Positions 49,502 to 58,842 of a stretch of DNA of 64,000 bases are shown one piece after another (positions within the stretch are counted from its first letter, which is position 1; each line of letters begins with the position of its first letter). The position numbers and the translations under genes were made by a program. The notes beneath the pieces were generated by a model, which saw only the letters and a program-made list of their open reading frames with translations, was not told where the DNA came from and made no database searches. Source of the stretch: Kytococcus aerolatus (GTDB lineage: Bacteria > Actinomycetota > Actinomycetes > Actinomycetales > Dermatophilaceae); assembly GCF_900187395.1 (NCBI RefSeq), contig NZ_FYEZ01000002.1, positions 1 to 64,000 on the forward strand. Reading direction: 5' to 3'.

Positions 49502-51145
49502 GTGAACCCTCTTCCCGCCGTCGCGTCGTCCTCCTCGTGGCTCACCACCAACCCCTGGCTGAGCGTCATCCCGCCGCTCATCGCCGTGCTCCTCGTGGTG
49601 CTCACCAAGCGCGTGGGGGTCTCCCTGGGCCTGGGCATCGTCACGGCCGCCCTGGTCATCTCCGACGGCAACCCGGTGGAGGCGGCCCGTTCCGTCGGCA
49701 CCGCCCTGGTGGAGATCTTCTGGGTGGTCACCGGTGACCCGGCCGAGCGGGGGTTCAACGACTACAACGCGCTGATCCTGCTCTTCCTCCTGCTGCTGGG
49801 CGTCATCACCGCGTTCATCACCATGAGCGGTGGTGCGCGGGCCTTCGCCGACTGGGCCTCCGGGCACATCCACACGCGTCGCGGTGCCCAGGGCCTCCCG
49901 GCGATCCTCGGCTGCGTGATCTTCATCGACGACTACTTCAACGCCCTGGCCGTCGGGCAGATCTCCAAGCCGGTCACCGACGCCCACCGCGTCTCGCGGG
50001 CCAAGCTCTCGTACCTCATCGACTCCACGGCCGCGCCGGTCTGCGTGATCGCGCCCTTCTCCAGCTGGGGCGCTGGGATCATCCTCATCATCGCGCCGAT
50101 CGTCGCGGCGGCCGGCCTGGACCACTCGCCGCTCGCCGCCTTCCTGGCCACCATGCCGATGAACTACTACGCATGGGCCGCGCTCGCGCTCGTCGCGCTC
50201 GTCGTGGTGCTCGGGGTCGACGCCGGGCCGATGCTGCGCGAGGAGGAGCGCACCCTGCGCACCGGTGACTCGCTGGACCCCGAGCTCGACGCCCCCGGCG
50301 AGATGTCGGCCGACCTGCCGGTCAAGCAGCCCGGGCGGGTCTGGGGCCTCCTGGCCCCCTTCGTGGCCCTGACCCTCGGTGTGGTGGCCGCGCTCTTCGT
50401 CACCGGGCACCGCACCGCGGTCGAGGCCGGGGTGGCCTCGCCCTCGGTGATGGAGATGTTCGAGAACACCCAGGTCACGCACTCCTTGGTGTGGGGCGGG
50501 CTCATCGGTCTGGCCGTGGCCCTCGCCGTCTACCTCGTGGAGACCGTCCGGGACCGCCGCTTCGGCTGGACCGAGTTCGGGCGGGGCTGGGTGGACGGCG
50601 CCCGCTCGATGCTGCCGGCCATCATCGTGCTCGTGCTGGCCTGGATCACCGCCGCGCTGATCTCCCAGATGGGGACCGGTGAGTACGTCGCCGGCCTCGT
50701 GGAGCGCTCCGGCCTGGACGCGGTCTGGCTGCCCGCCCTGCTCTTCCTCGTGGCCGGCGGGATCGCCTTCGCCACCGGCACCTCGTGGGGCAGCTTCGGG
50801 ATCCTGCTGCCCATCGCCGGCGACCTCGTGACGCACCTGCAGGCCACCGAGATGGTCATCCCCGTGCTGGGTGCCGTCCTGGCCGGCGCCGTCCTCGGTG
50901 ACCACTGCTCGCCGATCTCCGACACCACCATCCTCTCGGCCACCGGGGCCGGTGCCCCGCTGACGGTGCACGTGAACACCCAGCTGCCCTACGCCCTGCT
51001 CGGCGGTCTGGCGTCCACCATCGGCTACCTGGTGCTCGGGGCGACCGGCAACGGGTGGGTCGGCCTGGCCGTCACCCTCGGCGTCCTCGTGCTCGCCGTG
51101 CTGGGCCTCCGGGCGACGGGTGTGGCCCGCGCAGCCACCGCCTGA
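49502..51145 (+). CDS. nhaC: Na+/H+ antiporter, NhaC family
   Basis: This 547-residue membrane protein has about eleven helices and the signature GDHCSPISDTTILSATGA. FIDDYFNALAVG in the middle is a charged intramembrane pair typical of the family. Members exchange Na+ for H+ or an organic acid (malate/lactate). A cytoplasmic acidic loop (about 255-280) separates two halves. The substrate cannot be assigned further. Confidence 0.85.
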   Translation: MNPLPAVASSSSWLTTNPWLSVIPPLIAVLLVVLTKRVGVSLGLGIVTAALVISDGNPVEAARSVGTALVEIFWVVTGDPAERGFNDYNALILLFLLLLGVITAFITMSGGARAFADWASGHIHTRRGAQGLPAILGCVIFIDDYFNALAVGQISKPVTDAHRVSRAKLSYLIDSTAAPVCVIAPFSSWGAGIILIIAPIVAAAGLDHSPLAAFLATMPMNYYAWAALALVALVVVLGVDAGPMLREEERTLRTGDSLDPELDAPGEMSADLPVKQPGRVWGLLAPFVALTLGVVAALFVTGHRTAVEAGVASPSVMEMFENTQVTHSLVWGGLIGLAVALAVYLVETVRDRRFGWTEFGRGWVDGARSMLPAIIVLVLAWITAALISQMGTGEYVAGLVERSGLDAVWLPALLFLVAGGIAFATGTSWGSFGILLPIAGDLVTHLQATEMVIPVLGAVLAGAVLGDHCSPISDTTILSATGAGAPLTVHVNTQLPYALLGGLASTIGYLVLGATGNGWVGLAVTLGVLVLAVLGLRATGVARAATA

Positions 51146-51161
51146 GGGGCGGGGCGGGGCG

Positions 51162-51174
51162 TAGGATGCGGCCC
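51162..51174 (+). promoter_or_regulatory. Putative promoter (-10 TAGGAT) of the nucleoside-uptake operon
   Basis: TAGGAT (51162-51167) lies seven bases before a GTG at 51175. That GTG could open a short leader ORF; the leader to the BMP gene ATG is about 45 bases. Confidence 0.5.
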
Positions 51175-51234
51175 GTGTCACACGAGGTGGCACCCCCTCT
51201 CAGCAGTAGGAGTGACCCATGCGCGTTTCGATGA
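51175..51234 (+). CDS. Possible 19-residue leader peptide overlapping the BMP gene start
   Basis: GTG at 51175 opens a 19-codon frame that ends at a TGA at 51232-51234, sixteen bases past the ATG of the BMP gene in another frame. The GTG is exactly where transcription from the -10 should begin. Translating ribosomes would sweep the Shine-Dalgarno sequence (AGGAG, 51208-51212) of the downstream gene, so this could control it. The evidence is positional only and the peptide has no distinctive composition. Confidence 0.3.
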   Translation: MSHEVAPPLSSRSDPCAFR

Positions 51235-52355
51235 AGGTGGCTACCGTCCTGGCCGCTGGTGCCCTGACCCTGGCCGGCTGCGGCGAGGCCCCGGAGGAGG
51301 GCGGCTCCTCCTCGAAGGGCGGGTCGCAGAGCGGCTCCGGCTCCGAGGAGGCCGTGGACACCGAGGGTGTCGACGCCGACTACAAGGCCTGCATGGTCTC
51401 CGACTCCGGTGGTTTCAACGACCAGTCCTTCAACCAGACCTCCTGGGCCGGCATGGAGCGGGCCGGGGAGGAGCTCGGCATCGACGTGGCCAAGGTCGAG
51501 TCCCAGAGCGACGCCGACTTCGCCCCGAACGTCGACTCCCTGATCAACCAGCAGGGCTGCGACCTCGTCGTGGGTGTGGGCTTCCTCCTCGAGGACGCCA
51601 TCCAGGAGGCCGCCGAGCAGAACCCCGAGACCGACTTCGCGCTCGTGGACGCCGCCCTGGCCGACGCGAAGGGCAACCCGACCGAGGCCGACAACGTGCG
51701 TCCCCTGCTCTTCAACACCGCCGAGGCCTCCTTCCTCGCCGGCTACCTGAGCGCCGGCATGTCCGAGTCGGGCAAGGTGGCCACCTTCGGCGGCATGGAG
51801 ATCCCCTCGGTGACCGTCTTCATGGACGGCTTCGCCGACGGCGTCGACAAGTACAACGAGGACAAGGACGAGAAGGTCAAGCTCCTCGGCTGGAACAAGA
51901 AGTCCCAGAAGGGCTCCTTCTCCGGCGACTTCGAGAACGTCTCCCAGGGCAAGACCCTCACCGAGCAGTTCCTCGCCCAGGGCGTGGACGTGGTCATGCC
52001 GGTCGCCGGCCCGGTCGGCTCCGGTGCCGCCCAGGCCGTCGAGGGCAAGGAGGGCACCAAGCTCGTCTGGGTCGACACCGACGGGTACGAGTCCACCGAG
52101 TACGGCAAGGTCATCCTCACGTCCGTCATGAAGGAGATGGACGAGGCCGTGTTCACGGCCATCCTGGAGGGCGCGAAGGGCGAGTTCACCAACGAGCCCT
52201 ACGTCGGCACGCTGGAGAACGAGGGCGTCAGCATCGCCCCCTTCCACGACTTCGAAGCCGCCGTCCCGGCCGAGCTCGTCGAGGAGGTCGACGCCCTGGA
52301 GGAGCAGATCGCCTCCGGCGAGCTGAAGGTCGAGTCCGAGAACACCCCGAAGTGA
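51219..52355 (+). CDS. BMP/PnrA-family nucleoside-binding lipoprotein
   Basis: This 378-residue lipoprotein has a lipobox TLAGC (Cys21), a Ser/Gly linker, then the BMP domain with SDSGGFNDQSFNQTSWAGMERA and VGVGFLLEDAI. The substrate Asp in DTDGYES is present. PnrA-type proteins bind purine and pyrimidine nucleosides outside the membrane. It is the receptor for the ABC transporter encoded next. Confidence 0.92.
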   Translation: MRVSMKVATVLAAGALTLAGCGEAPEEGGSSSKGGSQSGSGSEEAVDTEGVDADYKACMVSDSGGFNDQSFNQTSWAGMERAGEELGIDVAKVESQSDADFAPNVDSLINQQGCDLVVGVGFLLEDAIQEAAEQNPETDFALVDAALADAKGNPTEADNVRPLLFNTAEASFLAGYLSAGMSESGKVATFGGMEIPSVTVFMDGFADGVDKYNEDKDEKVKLLGWNKKSQKGSFSGDFENVSQGKTLTEQFLAQGVDVVMPVAGPVGSGAAQAVEGKEGTKLVWVDTDGYESTEYGKVILTSVMKEMDEAVFTAILEGAKGEFTNEPYVGTLENEGVSIAPFHDFEAAVPAELVEEVDALEEQIASGELKVESENTPK

Positions 52356-52389
52356 CCGCCCGCACTGTCCAGGCGGCGAGGAGGTCGCG

Positions 52390-54021
52390 ATGAAGCTGGA
52401 GCTCCAGGGCATCACCAAGGCCTTCGGGCCGGTGGTCGCCAACCGTGACATCGACCTCGTCGTCGAGCCCGGCGAGATCCACGCCCTGCTCGGGGAGAAC
52501 GGGGCGGGCAAGAGCACGCTCATGAACGTGCTCTACGGCCTCTACCAGCCCGACCACGGGCAGATCCTCCTGGACGGTGCACCGGTCCGCTTCGACGGGC
52601 CCGGTGACGCGGTGCGCGCCGGCATCGGCATGGTGCACCAGCACTTCATGCTCGTGCCGGTGTTCACCGTGGCCGAGTCCCTGGCCCTGGGCCACGAGGG
52701 CCCGGGGCCCCTGCTGGACCTCGACGCCGCCCGGCGCACCGTGCGCGAGCTCTCCGACCGCTTCGGCTTCGACATCGACCCCGACGCGGTCGTCGAGGAC
52801 CTCCCGGTCGGCGCCCAGCAGCGCGTGGAGATCATCAAGGCCCTCAGCCGGGACGCCTCGGTGCTCATCCTCGACGAGCCGACCGCCGTGCTCACGCCGC
52901 AGGAGACCGACGAGCTCATCGGCATCATGCGCGAGCTCGCGGCCTCCGGGACCTCGATCGTCTTCATCACCCACAAGCTCCGCGAGGTGCGGGCCGTCGC
53001 CGACCGGATCACCGTGATCCGCCGTGGCGAGGTCGTGGGCCAGGCCGATCCGGCCAGCAGCGAGTCCGAGCTGGCGGCGCTCATGGTCGGCCGCTCGGTG
53101 ACCATGCAGGTCGAGAAGGCCCCGGCCGAGCCCGGGGAAGTGGCCCTCGACATCCGGGGCCTGACCGTCGTCACCGATGCCGGGACGGTCATGGTCGACG
53201 AGGTCGACCTGCAGGTGCGCGCCGGGGAGGTCCTTGGCATCGCCGGCGTGCAGGGCAACGGCCAGACCGAGCTCTCCGAGGTGTTGCTCGGGATCGAGTC
53301 GGCCGATGCGGGGGAGATCTCCCTGTACGGCCGGGACCTCCTCTCGCAGTCCGTGCACCAGCGCCTCCGGGGCGGGATGGGCTACGTGCCCGAGGACCGC
53401 TCCACCGACGGGGTGGTGAGCTCCTTCAGCATCGCCGAGAACCTCGTGCTCGACCGCTACGACGACCCGGCGATCGCCCGGGCCGGCACCATTTCCCCGC
53501 GCCGCCTCGCGGAGAACGCCGAGGAGCAGGTCGCGGAGTACGACATCCGCATCGGCTCGGTCCACGACCCGATCAGCACCCTCTCGGGAGGGAACGCCCA
53601 GAAGGTGGTCATCGCCCGCGAGATGGGGCGCCCGCTCAAGCTGCTCGTGGCCAACCAGCCCACCCGCGGTGTGGACGTGGGGTCGATCGAGTTCATCCAC
53701 CAGCAGATGGTCGCCGAGCGCGACGCCGGCACCCCGGTCGTCGTCATCTCCACCGAGCTGGACGAGGTGCTCGCCCTGTCCGACCGCATCGCCGTGATGT
53801 ACCGCGGCAAGGTCGTGGACGTCGTGCCGGGGGACACCCCGCGTGACGTGCTCGGCCTCATGATGGCCGGTGTCCCCGCCCCCGAGGCCCGGGCCCAGGC
53901 CGCCACCCACGAGACCGCACTGGCTGCGGCCGACGAGGGTCGCAGCATCGCCGCCGAGCGCCAGGAGCGCCTCGCGGCCCGCGACGGTGCGACGCCCGCG
54001 AACCCGAGGGAGACCCGATGA
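52390..54021 (+). CDS. Nucleoside ABC transporter, fused ATP-binding protein
   Basis: This 543-residue protein holds two ABC domains. The first has a full Walker A GENGAGKST (Lys41), VGAQQRVEIIKAL signature region and VLILDEPTAVL Walker B. The second (about 260 on) has a degenerate Walker A, GVQGNGQTE, and the signature LSGGNAQKVV. This consensus/degenerate pair is typical of ribose- and nucleoside-type importers. A very good AGGAGG site precedes the ATG. It overlaps the permease gene (ATGA). Confidence 0.92.
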   Translation: MKLELQGITKAFGPVVANRDIDLVVEPGEIHALLGENGAGKSTLMNVLYGLYQPDHGQILLDGAPVRFDGPGDAVRAGIGMVHQHFMLVPVFTVAESLALGHEGPGPLLDLDAARRTVRELSDRFGFDIDPDAVVEDLPVGAQQRVEIIKALSRDASVLILDEPTAVLTPQETDELIGIMRELAASGTSIVFITHKLREVRAVADRITVIRRGEVVGQADPASSESELAALMVGRSVTMQVEKAPAEPGEVALDIRGLTVVTDAGTVMVDEVDLQVRAGEVLGIAGVQGNGQTELSEVLLGIESADAGEISLYGRDLLSQSVHQRLRGGMGYVPEDRSTDGVVSSFSIAENLVLDRYDDPAIARAGTISPRRLAENAEEQVAEYDIRIGSVHDPISTLSGGNAQKVVIAREMGRPLKLLVANQPTRGVDVGSIEFIHQQMVAERDAGTPVVVISTELDEVLALSDRIAVMYRGKVVDVVPGDTPRDVLGLMMAGVPAPEARAQAATHETALAAADEGRSIAAERQERLAARDGATPANPRETR

Positions 54022-55259
54022 GCACCCCCCTGGCCGAGCCGACGAGCGAGCGCTCGCCCGGCCTGCTGCAGCGCCTCGCCGGCGGCAGCCTCCTCATCTC
54101 GCTGCTGTCGGTCGTCCTGGCGATGCTGCTGGGCGCCGTCCTCATCGCCTTCGCCGACGAGACCGTCCGCGAGACCGCCAGCTACCTGTTCGCCCGCCCC
54201 ACCGACTTCCTCGGTGCGGTGTGGACCGCCGTGAGCGAGGCCTACACGGCGCTCTTCAAGGGGGCGGTCTTCAACCCGGACGCCAACGGTCTCAGCCGGC
54301 AGATCCGGCCGCTCACCGAGTCGCTCGTGTTCAGCGTGCCGCTCATCCTGGCCGGTCTCGGCGTGGCCGTGGCCTTCCGGGCCGGGCTGTTCAACATCGG
54401 TGCCCAGGGGCAGATCATCCTCGGCGCGATCATCGGTGGCTATCTCGGCTTCGCGTTCGACCTGCCGCCGGTGGTGCACCTGCTCGTGGCCGCCCTCGGT
54501 GGTGCCCTGGGCGGCGCCCTGTGGGGCTTCGTCCCCGGTCTGCTGAAGTCTCGGACCGGGGCCAACGAGGTGATCGTCACGATCATGCTCAACTACACGG
54601 CCGTCTACCTGCTGTCCTTCCTGCTCACCCAGTCGGCCTTCCAGAACCCGGGCTCCAACCAGCCGAAGTCGCCGCGGGTGGGGGACGACGCCCTCTTCCC
54701 CGGCCTGCTCGGCGAGGGCTTCCGCCTCAACGCGGCCTTCCTGCTGGCGATCGCCGCCACCGTTCTGGTGTGGTGGCTGCTGGAGCGGTCCACGCTCGGC
54801 TTCCGGATGCGGGCGGTCGGCGTCAACCCCGCTGCCGCGCGGACGGCCGGCATGAACGTCGGCGCCGTCACCGTGGCGGCGATGACGGTCGCCGGTCTGC
54901 TGGCGGGGCTGGCGGGCACCTCGCAGGTGCAGGGGACCGAGCAGTACCTCACCGCGGGCATCGCCGGGTCGCTCGGTTTCGACGCGATCACCGTGGCCCT
55001 GCTGGGGCGCTCGCGGGCCGGGGGCGTGTTCCTCGCGGGGCTGCTCTTCGGGGCGCTGAAGGCCGGTGGCTTCGTCATGCAGTCGGCCACCCAGACGCCC
55101 ATCGACATCATCCTGGTGCTCCAGTCGGTCATCGTCCTGCTCATCGCCGCCCCGGCCCTGGTGCGCACGGTCTTCCGGCTGCCGGATCCCGATCGGCGGC
55201 GCTCGGCCCCGCCCGCGCTGACCAGCACCCCCACCGCCACCCAGGAGGCCTCGGCGTGA
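54018..55259 (+). CDS. Nucleoside ABC transporter permease 1
   Basis: This 413-residue permease has about ten helices, the conserved GLFNIGAQGQIILGAIIGGY and the EAA-like coupling region with GANEVIVTIMLNY. It forms a heterodimer with the next permease. The gene overlaps both neighbours by four bases. Confidence 0.9.
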   Translation: MSTPLAEPTSERSPGLLQRLAGGSLLISLLSVVLAMLLGAVLIAFADETVRETASYLFARPTDFLGAVWTAVSEAYTALFKGAVFNPDANGLSRQIRPLTESLVFSVPLILAGLGVAVAFRAGLFNIGAQGQIILGAIIGGYLGFAFDLPPVVHLLVAALGGALGGALWGFVPGLLKSRTGANEVIVTIMLNYTAVYLLSFLLTQSAFQNPGSNQPKSPRVGDDALFPGLLGEGFRLNAAFLLAIAATVLVWWLLERSTLGFRMRAVGVNPAAARTAGMNVGAVTVAAMTVAGLLAGLAGTSQVQGTEQYLTAGIAGSLGFDAITVALLGRSRAGGVFLAGLLFGALKAGGFVMQSATQTPIDIILVLQSVIVLLIAAPALVRTVFRLPDPDRRRSAPPALTSTPTATQEASA

Positions 55260-56566
55260 GCACCTCGATGAGCACGACGCCCGACACCCCGGTGACCCCG
55301 TCGGTGGAGCCCGCCGTCGCGACCCGGCCGACGGCCAAGCCCCGCTGGGGGATCGTCGCGGTCTACGCGCTGGGGCTCGCGCTGGCTCTGCTGTGCCTGT
55401 TCAGCACCGCCGGTGGTGCCGAGACGGGCTTCCGCCTGGACTCGGCGAACACCTGGCTGAAGCTGCCCGACGTGACCGTGCCGGCACGGACCACCGTCGT
55501 CGGGCTGACCGTCGTCCTGGCCGTGGTGGCCGCCTGGGTGGCGAGCCGTCGCGGTCACGCCCCGGCCTGGCTGCACGCGCTGGGGGGTCTGGCCTTCATC
55601 CTGGCGATGCTCGTCTGGGCCGCCGCCGACACCGACTCGGTGGTGCCCGTGGTCTCCCTGCTGGCCGGTGCCCTGGCCTTGTCGGTCCCGCTGATCTTCG
55701 GGGCGATGTCCGGCATCCTCTGCGAGCGCTCGGGGGTCATCAACATCGCCATCGAGGGGCAGCTGCTCTTCGGCGCCTTCGCCGCCGCGGTGGTGGCCTC
55801 GCTGGCGGCCAACGCCTGGCTGGGGCTCCTGGCCGCGCCGGTGGCCGGTGCCCTGGTGGGTGCGCTGCTGGTGCTCTTCGCGGTGGTCTTCCGGGTCGAT
55901 CAGATCATCGTCGGCGTGGTGCTCAACACCCTCGTCCTGGGCCTGACCGGCTTCCTCTTCTCCACGATCCTCTCGCAGGAGAAGGAGACCTGGAACAGCC
56001 GCCAGGAGCTGCCCGAGCTGCCGATCCCGGTCCTCTCGCAGATCCCCGTGATCGGCCCGGTGCTCTTCAACCAGACGATCCTCGTCTACCTCATGTACGT
56101 GCTCGTGGCCCTGCTGCACGTGATGCTCTTCCGGTCCACCTGGGGTCTGCGCACCCGGGCCGTCGGGGAGCACCCGAAGGCCGCCGACACCGTGGGCGTG
56201 GACGTCAACCGGCTCCGCGTCCAGAACGTGCTGCTCGGTGGCGCGGTCGCTGGTCTGGGGGGTGCCTTCTTCACCATCGGCGCGGGGCTGGCCTTCGGCC
56301 GGGACATGTCCGCCGGCAACGGCTTCATCGCCCTGGCGGCGATGATCCTCGGCCGGTGGAGCCCGAAGGGGGCGGTGGTGGCTGCGCTGCTCTTCGGGTT
56401 CACGAAGAACCTGGGCAACGTGCTCTCGTCGATCGGCTCCCCGATGCCGACCGACCTGCTGCTCATGCTGCCCTACCTGGTGACGATCGTGGCCGTCGCG
56501 GGCCTGGTGGGCCGGGTGCGCCCGCCGGCGGCGGAGGGCAAGGCCTACGTGAAGGGGCGTGGATGA
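55256..56566 (+). CDS. Nucleoside ABC transporter permease 2
   Basis: This 436-residue permease has a ~50-residue cytoplasmic extension, then about nine or ten helices with SGVINIAIEGQLLFGAF and DQIIVGVVLNTLVLG, the paralogous counterpart of permease 1. The GTG overlaps the permease 1 stop, and its end overlaps cdd. Confidence 0.9.
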   Translation: MSTSMSTTPDTPVTPSVEPAVATRPTAKPRWGIVAVYALGLALALLCLFSTAGGAETGFRLDSANTWLKLPDVTVPARTTVVGLTVVLAVVAAWVASRRGHAPAWLHALGGLAFILAMLVWAAADTDSVVPVVSLLAGALALSVPLIFGAMSGILCERSGVINIAIEGQLLFGAFAAAVVASLAANAWLGLLAAPVAGALVGALLVLFAVVFRVDQIIVGVVLNTLVLGLTGFLFSTILSQEKETWNSRQELPELPIPVLSQIPVIGPVLFNQTILVYLMYVLVALLHVMLFRSTWGLRTRAVGEHPKAADTVGVDVNRLRVQNVLLGGAVAGLGGAFFTIGAGLAFGRDMSAGNGFIALAAMILGRWSPKGAVVAALLFGFTKNLGNVLSSIGSPMPTDLLLMLPYLVTIVAVAGLVGRVRPPAAEGKAYVKGRG

Positions 56567-56979
56567 GCACCGTCGTGGAGATCGACTGGGAGGAGCTGGG
56601 CCGGGCCGCCCGGGAGATCGTGCAGCGTGCCTACGCCCCCTACTCGAGCTACCCGGTGGGGGCGGCCGGGCTGGTGGACGACGGCCGGGTGGTCGTGGGC
56701 TGCAACGTGGAGAACGCCGGATACGGCGTGACCCTGTGCGCCGAGTGCGGCATGGTCAGCCAGCTCGTCGCGACCGGTGGCGGACGCCTGGTGGCGGTGC
56801 AGTGCGTGCGCGGCGACGGCGAGGTGGTCATGCCCTGCGGGCGCTGCCGCCAGCTGCTCGTCGAGCACGGTGGGCCCGAGTGCCTCGTCGCCTGCCCCGA
56901 CGGGACGCCCCGGTCGGTCGCGGAGATCGTTCCCTGGGCCTTCGGGGCCGAGGACCTGGAGCAGGTCACGAAGCCGTGA
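56563..56979 (+). CDS. cdd: Cytidine deaminase
   Basis: This 138-residue enzyme deaminates cytidine and deoxycytidine. The zinc ligands are Cys59, Cys92 and Cys95 with catalytic Glu61, seen in NVENAGYGVTLCAECG and MPCGRCRQLL. The length is typical of the tetrameric form. It directly follows the nucleoside uptake genes, with an ATGA overlap, so imported cytidine is deaminated at once. Confidence 0.95.
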   Translation: MSTVVEIDWEELGRAAREIVQRAYAPYSSYPVGAAGLVDDGRVVVGCNVENAGYGVTLCAECGMVSQLVATGGGRLVAVQCVRGDGEVVMPCGRCRQLLVEHGGPECLVACPDGTPRSVAEIVPWAFGAEDLEQVTKP

Positions 56980-57012
56980 CCCGGGGGTCTCGGCATGTCA
57001 CGGAATGGTGAC
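56964..57012. promoter_or_regulatory. Two adjacent GTCAC/GTGAC dyads upstream of the NSS transporter gene
   Basis: GGTCACG-N4-CGTGACC (56964-56981) overlaps the cdd stop. GTCAC-N6-GTGAC (56997-57012) follows about 15 bases later. The second lies about 80 bases before the transporter ATG. They look like operator half-sites of one regulator. Confidence 0.5.
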
Positions 57013-57093
57013 GTTCTGCCGCCACCCCTGTTCTGATCCCCGGGGGCGCTGCACCATCAGGGACATCCTTGTCCCCTGACCCAGAGGTCTCCC

Positions 57094-58719
57094 ATGTCAG
57101 CGCATCCCGGCGGAGCCACCGCCGTACCCATCGAGACCGCCTCCGGCGGTTCCGGTGATCGTCAGGCCTTCTCCTCGCGCAGCGTGTTCATCCTCGCGGC
57201 GATCGGGTCGGCCGTCGGTCTGGGCAACATCTGGCGTTACCCCTATGTCGCGTACGAGAGCGGAGGCGGGGCCTTTCTCGTGCCGTACCTGGTGGCGCTC
57301 CTGACCGCCGCGATCCCGCTGCTCTTCCTCGACTACGCCCTGGGCCACAAGTTCCGGGGTTCGTCGCCGCTGTCCTACAGCCGGCTGCGCCGCTGGCTCG
57401 AGCCGCTGGGCTGGGTGCAGGTCCTCCTGTGCTTCGCCATCTCCGCCTACTACGCGGTGGTGCTGGCCTGGGCGCTGCGCTACTTCCTGCTCTCCTTCAC
57501 CCTGGGCTGGGGCAAGGACTCCGAGGCCTTCTTCTTCGGGGACTTCCTCTCCCTGGACGAGACCCCGAAGGCCATCGGCACCTATGACCCGGGCACCTTC
57601 GCGGCGCTGGCCCTCATCTGGGTGGTGTGCATCGGGGTCGTCCTGTTCGGCATCGACCGCGGCATCGGCGGCGTGAACAAGGTCCTGCTGCCCACCCTGT
57701 TCGCGGCCTTCGTGGCGCTGGTGGTGCGGGCCCTCTTCCTGGAGGGCGCCATGGCGGGGCTCGACGCCTTCTTCAGCCCGAACTGGGGGGCGCTCAAGGA
57801 CCCGGCGGTCTGGGTGGCCGCCTACGGTCAGGTGTTCTTCAGCACCTCGGTGGCCATCGGCGCGATGCTCACCTACGCCTCGTACCTCAAGCTCCGCACC
57901 AATCTCACCGGCTCCGGCCTGGTGGTGGCCTTCTCCAACGCCTCGTTCGAGGTGCTGGCCGGCATCGGCGTCTTCGCCTGCATCGGCTTCCTCGCCGGGC
58001 AGCAGGGGGTGGGCGTCGACGAGGCCGTGGCCGGTGGCCCGGGCCTGGCCTTCGTGGTCTTCCCGGCCCTCATCAGCGAGATGCCCTTCGGTCAGTTCTT
58101 CGGCGTGCTCTTCTTCGGCTGCCTCGTCGTGGCCGGTGTCACCTCGCTGGTGAGCCTCATCCAGGTGGTCGGCGCGGGCGTCGGCGAGAAGTTCGGGATG
58201 GGGCACCGGGCCGGCACGCTGGTCGCCGGTGGCGCCACCGCCGCGATCTCGCTCGTCTTCTTCCCGACCTCCAGCGGCCTGATGGTCCTGGACGTGGTGG
58301 ACAACTGGGTGAACAACGTGATGCTCGTCGGCTTCGCGGCCATCAGCTGTCTGCTCGTGGCCTGGGGCGCCCGCGCCCTGCCCCGCCTGGCGCACCACCT
58401 CAACGCCGTGGGCTCCTTCCCGGTGGGCTGGTTCTGGATGCTCTGCGTGGGTGTGCTCACGCCGGCCGTGCTCGTCTACACCGTCTACCGGGGCATCGTC
58501 ACCCTGCAGGCCGAGAACTACGAGGGCTACCCCTCGCAGTTCCTCAACATCTTCGGCTGGGGGATGTCCGGCGCCATCATCGTGCTGGCGATCCTGCTCT
58601 CGTTCGTGCCCTGGGTGCGCGAGGAGAAGCTGGCCCCGGCCTACGACGTGGACGACGACGACCCGAGCTACGGCCGGACCGACATCGAGCGCACCGACCT
58701 GGAAGGGAGCCGCGCATGA
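57094..58719 (+). CDS. Sodium-dependent amino-acid transporter (NSS/SNF family, MetP-like)
   Basis: This 541-residue transporter has about twelve helices and the NSS signature GSAVGLGNIWRYPYVAYESGGGAFLVPYL near the N-terminus, then the LeuT-type unwound helix segments. The paired small gene immediately downstream fits the MetP-MetS system, which takes up methionine and alanine. The two dyads upstream may control it. It interrupts the nucleoside salvage block. Confidence 0.87.
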   Translation: MSAHPGGATAVPIETASGGSGDRQAFSSRSVFILAAIGSAVGLGNIWRYPYVAYESGGGAFLVPYLVALLTAAIPLLFLDYALGHKFRGSSPLSYSRLRRWLEPLGWVQVLLCFAISAYYAVVLAWALRYFLLSFTLGWGKDSEAFFFGDFLSLDETPKAIGTYDPGTFAALALIWVVCIGVVLFGIDRGIGGVNKVLLPTLFAAFVALVVRALFLEGAMAGLDAFFSPNWGALKDPAVWVAAYGQVFFSTSVAIGAMLTYASYLKLRTNLTGSGLVVAFSNASFEVLAGIGVFACIGFLAGQQGVGVDEAVAGGPGLAFVVFPALISEMPFGQFFGVLFFGCLVVAGVTSLVSLIQVVGAGVGEKFGMGHRAGTLVAGGATAAISLVFFPTSSGLMVLDVVDNWVNNVMLVGFAAISCLLVAWGARALPRLAHHLNAVGSFPVGWFWMLCVGVLTPAVLVYTVYRGIVTLQAENYEGYPSQFLNIFGWGMSGAIIVLAILLSFVPWVREEKLAPAYDVDDDDPSYGRTDIERTDLEGSRA

Positions 58720-58820
58720 GCACCGAGGCGATCATCATGATGGTCTGCTACCTCGCCGTGGTGTGGGGCGGACTGGGCCTGACGCTCAGCCACCTCATGG
58801 CCAACCCCGACGAGGACTGA
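58716..58820 (+). CDS. metS: Small subunit of methionine/alanine NSS transporter, MetS
   Basis: This 34-residue single-helix protein (MSTEAIIMMVCYLAVVWGGL then LTLSHLMANPDED) matches the MetS small subunit, which is needed for MetP activity in Corynebacterium. It starts in an ATGA overlap with the transporter gene. Confidence 0.85.
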   Translation: MSTEAIIMMVCYLAVVWGGLGLTLSHLMANPDED

Positions 58821-58842
58821 CCCCGCGCCGCTCGGCGCACCC

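Noticed and set aside
49487-51193. 568-codon minus-strand frame opposite the NhaC-type gene
   Set aside because: Its composition is a reverse-complement shadow, and the plus-strand frame has membrane helices and family motifs.
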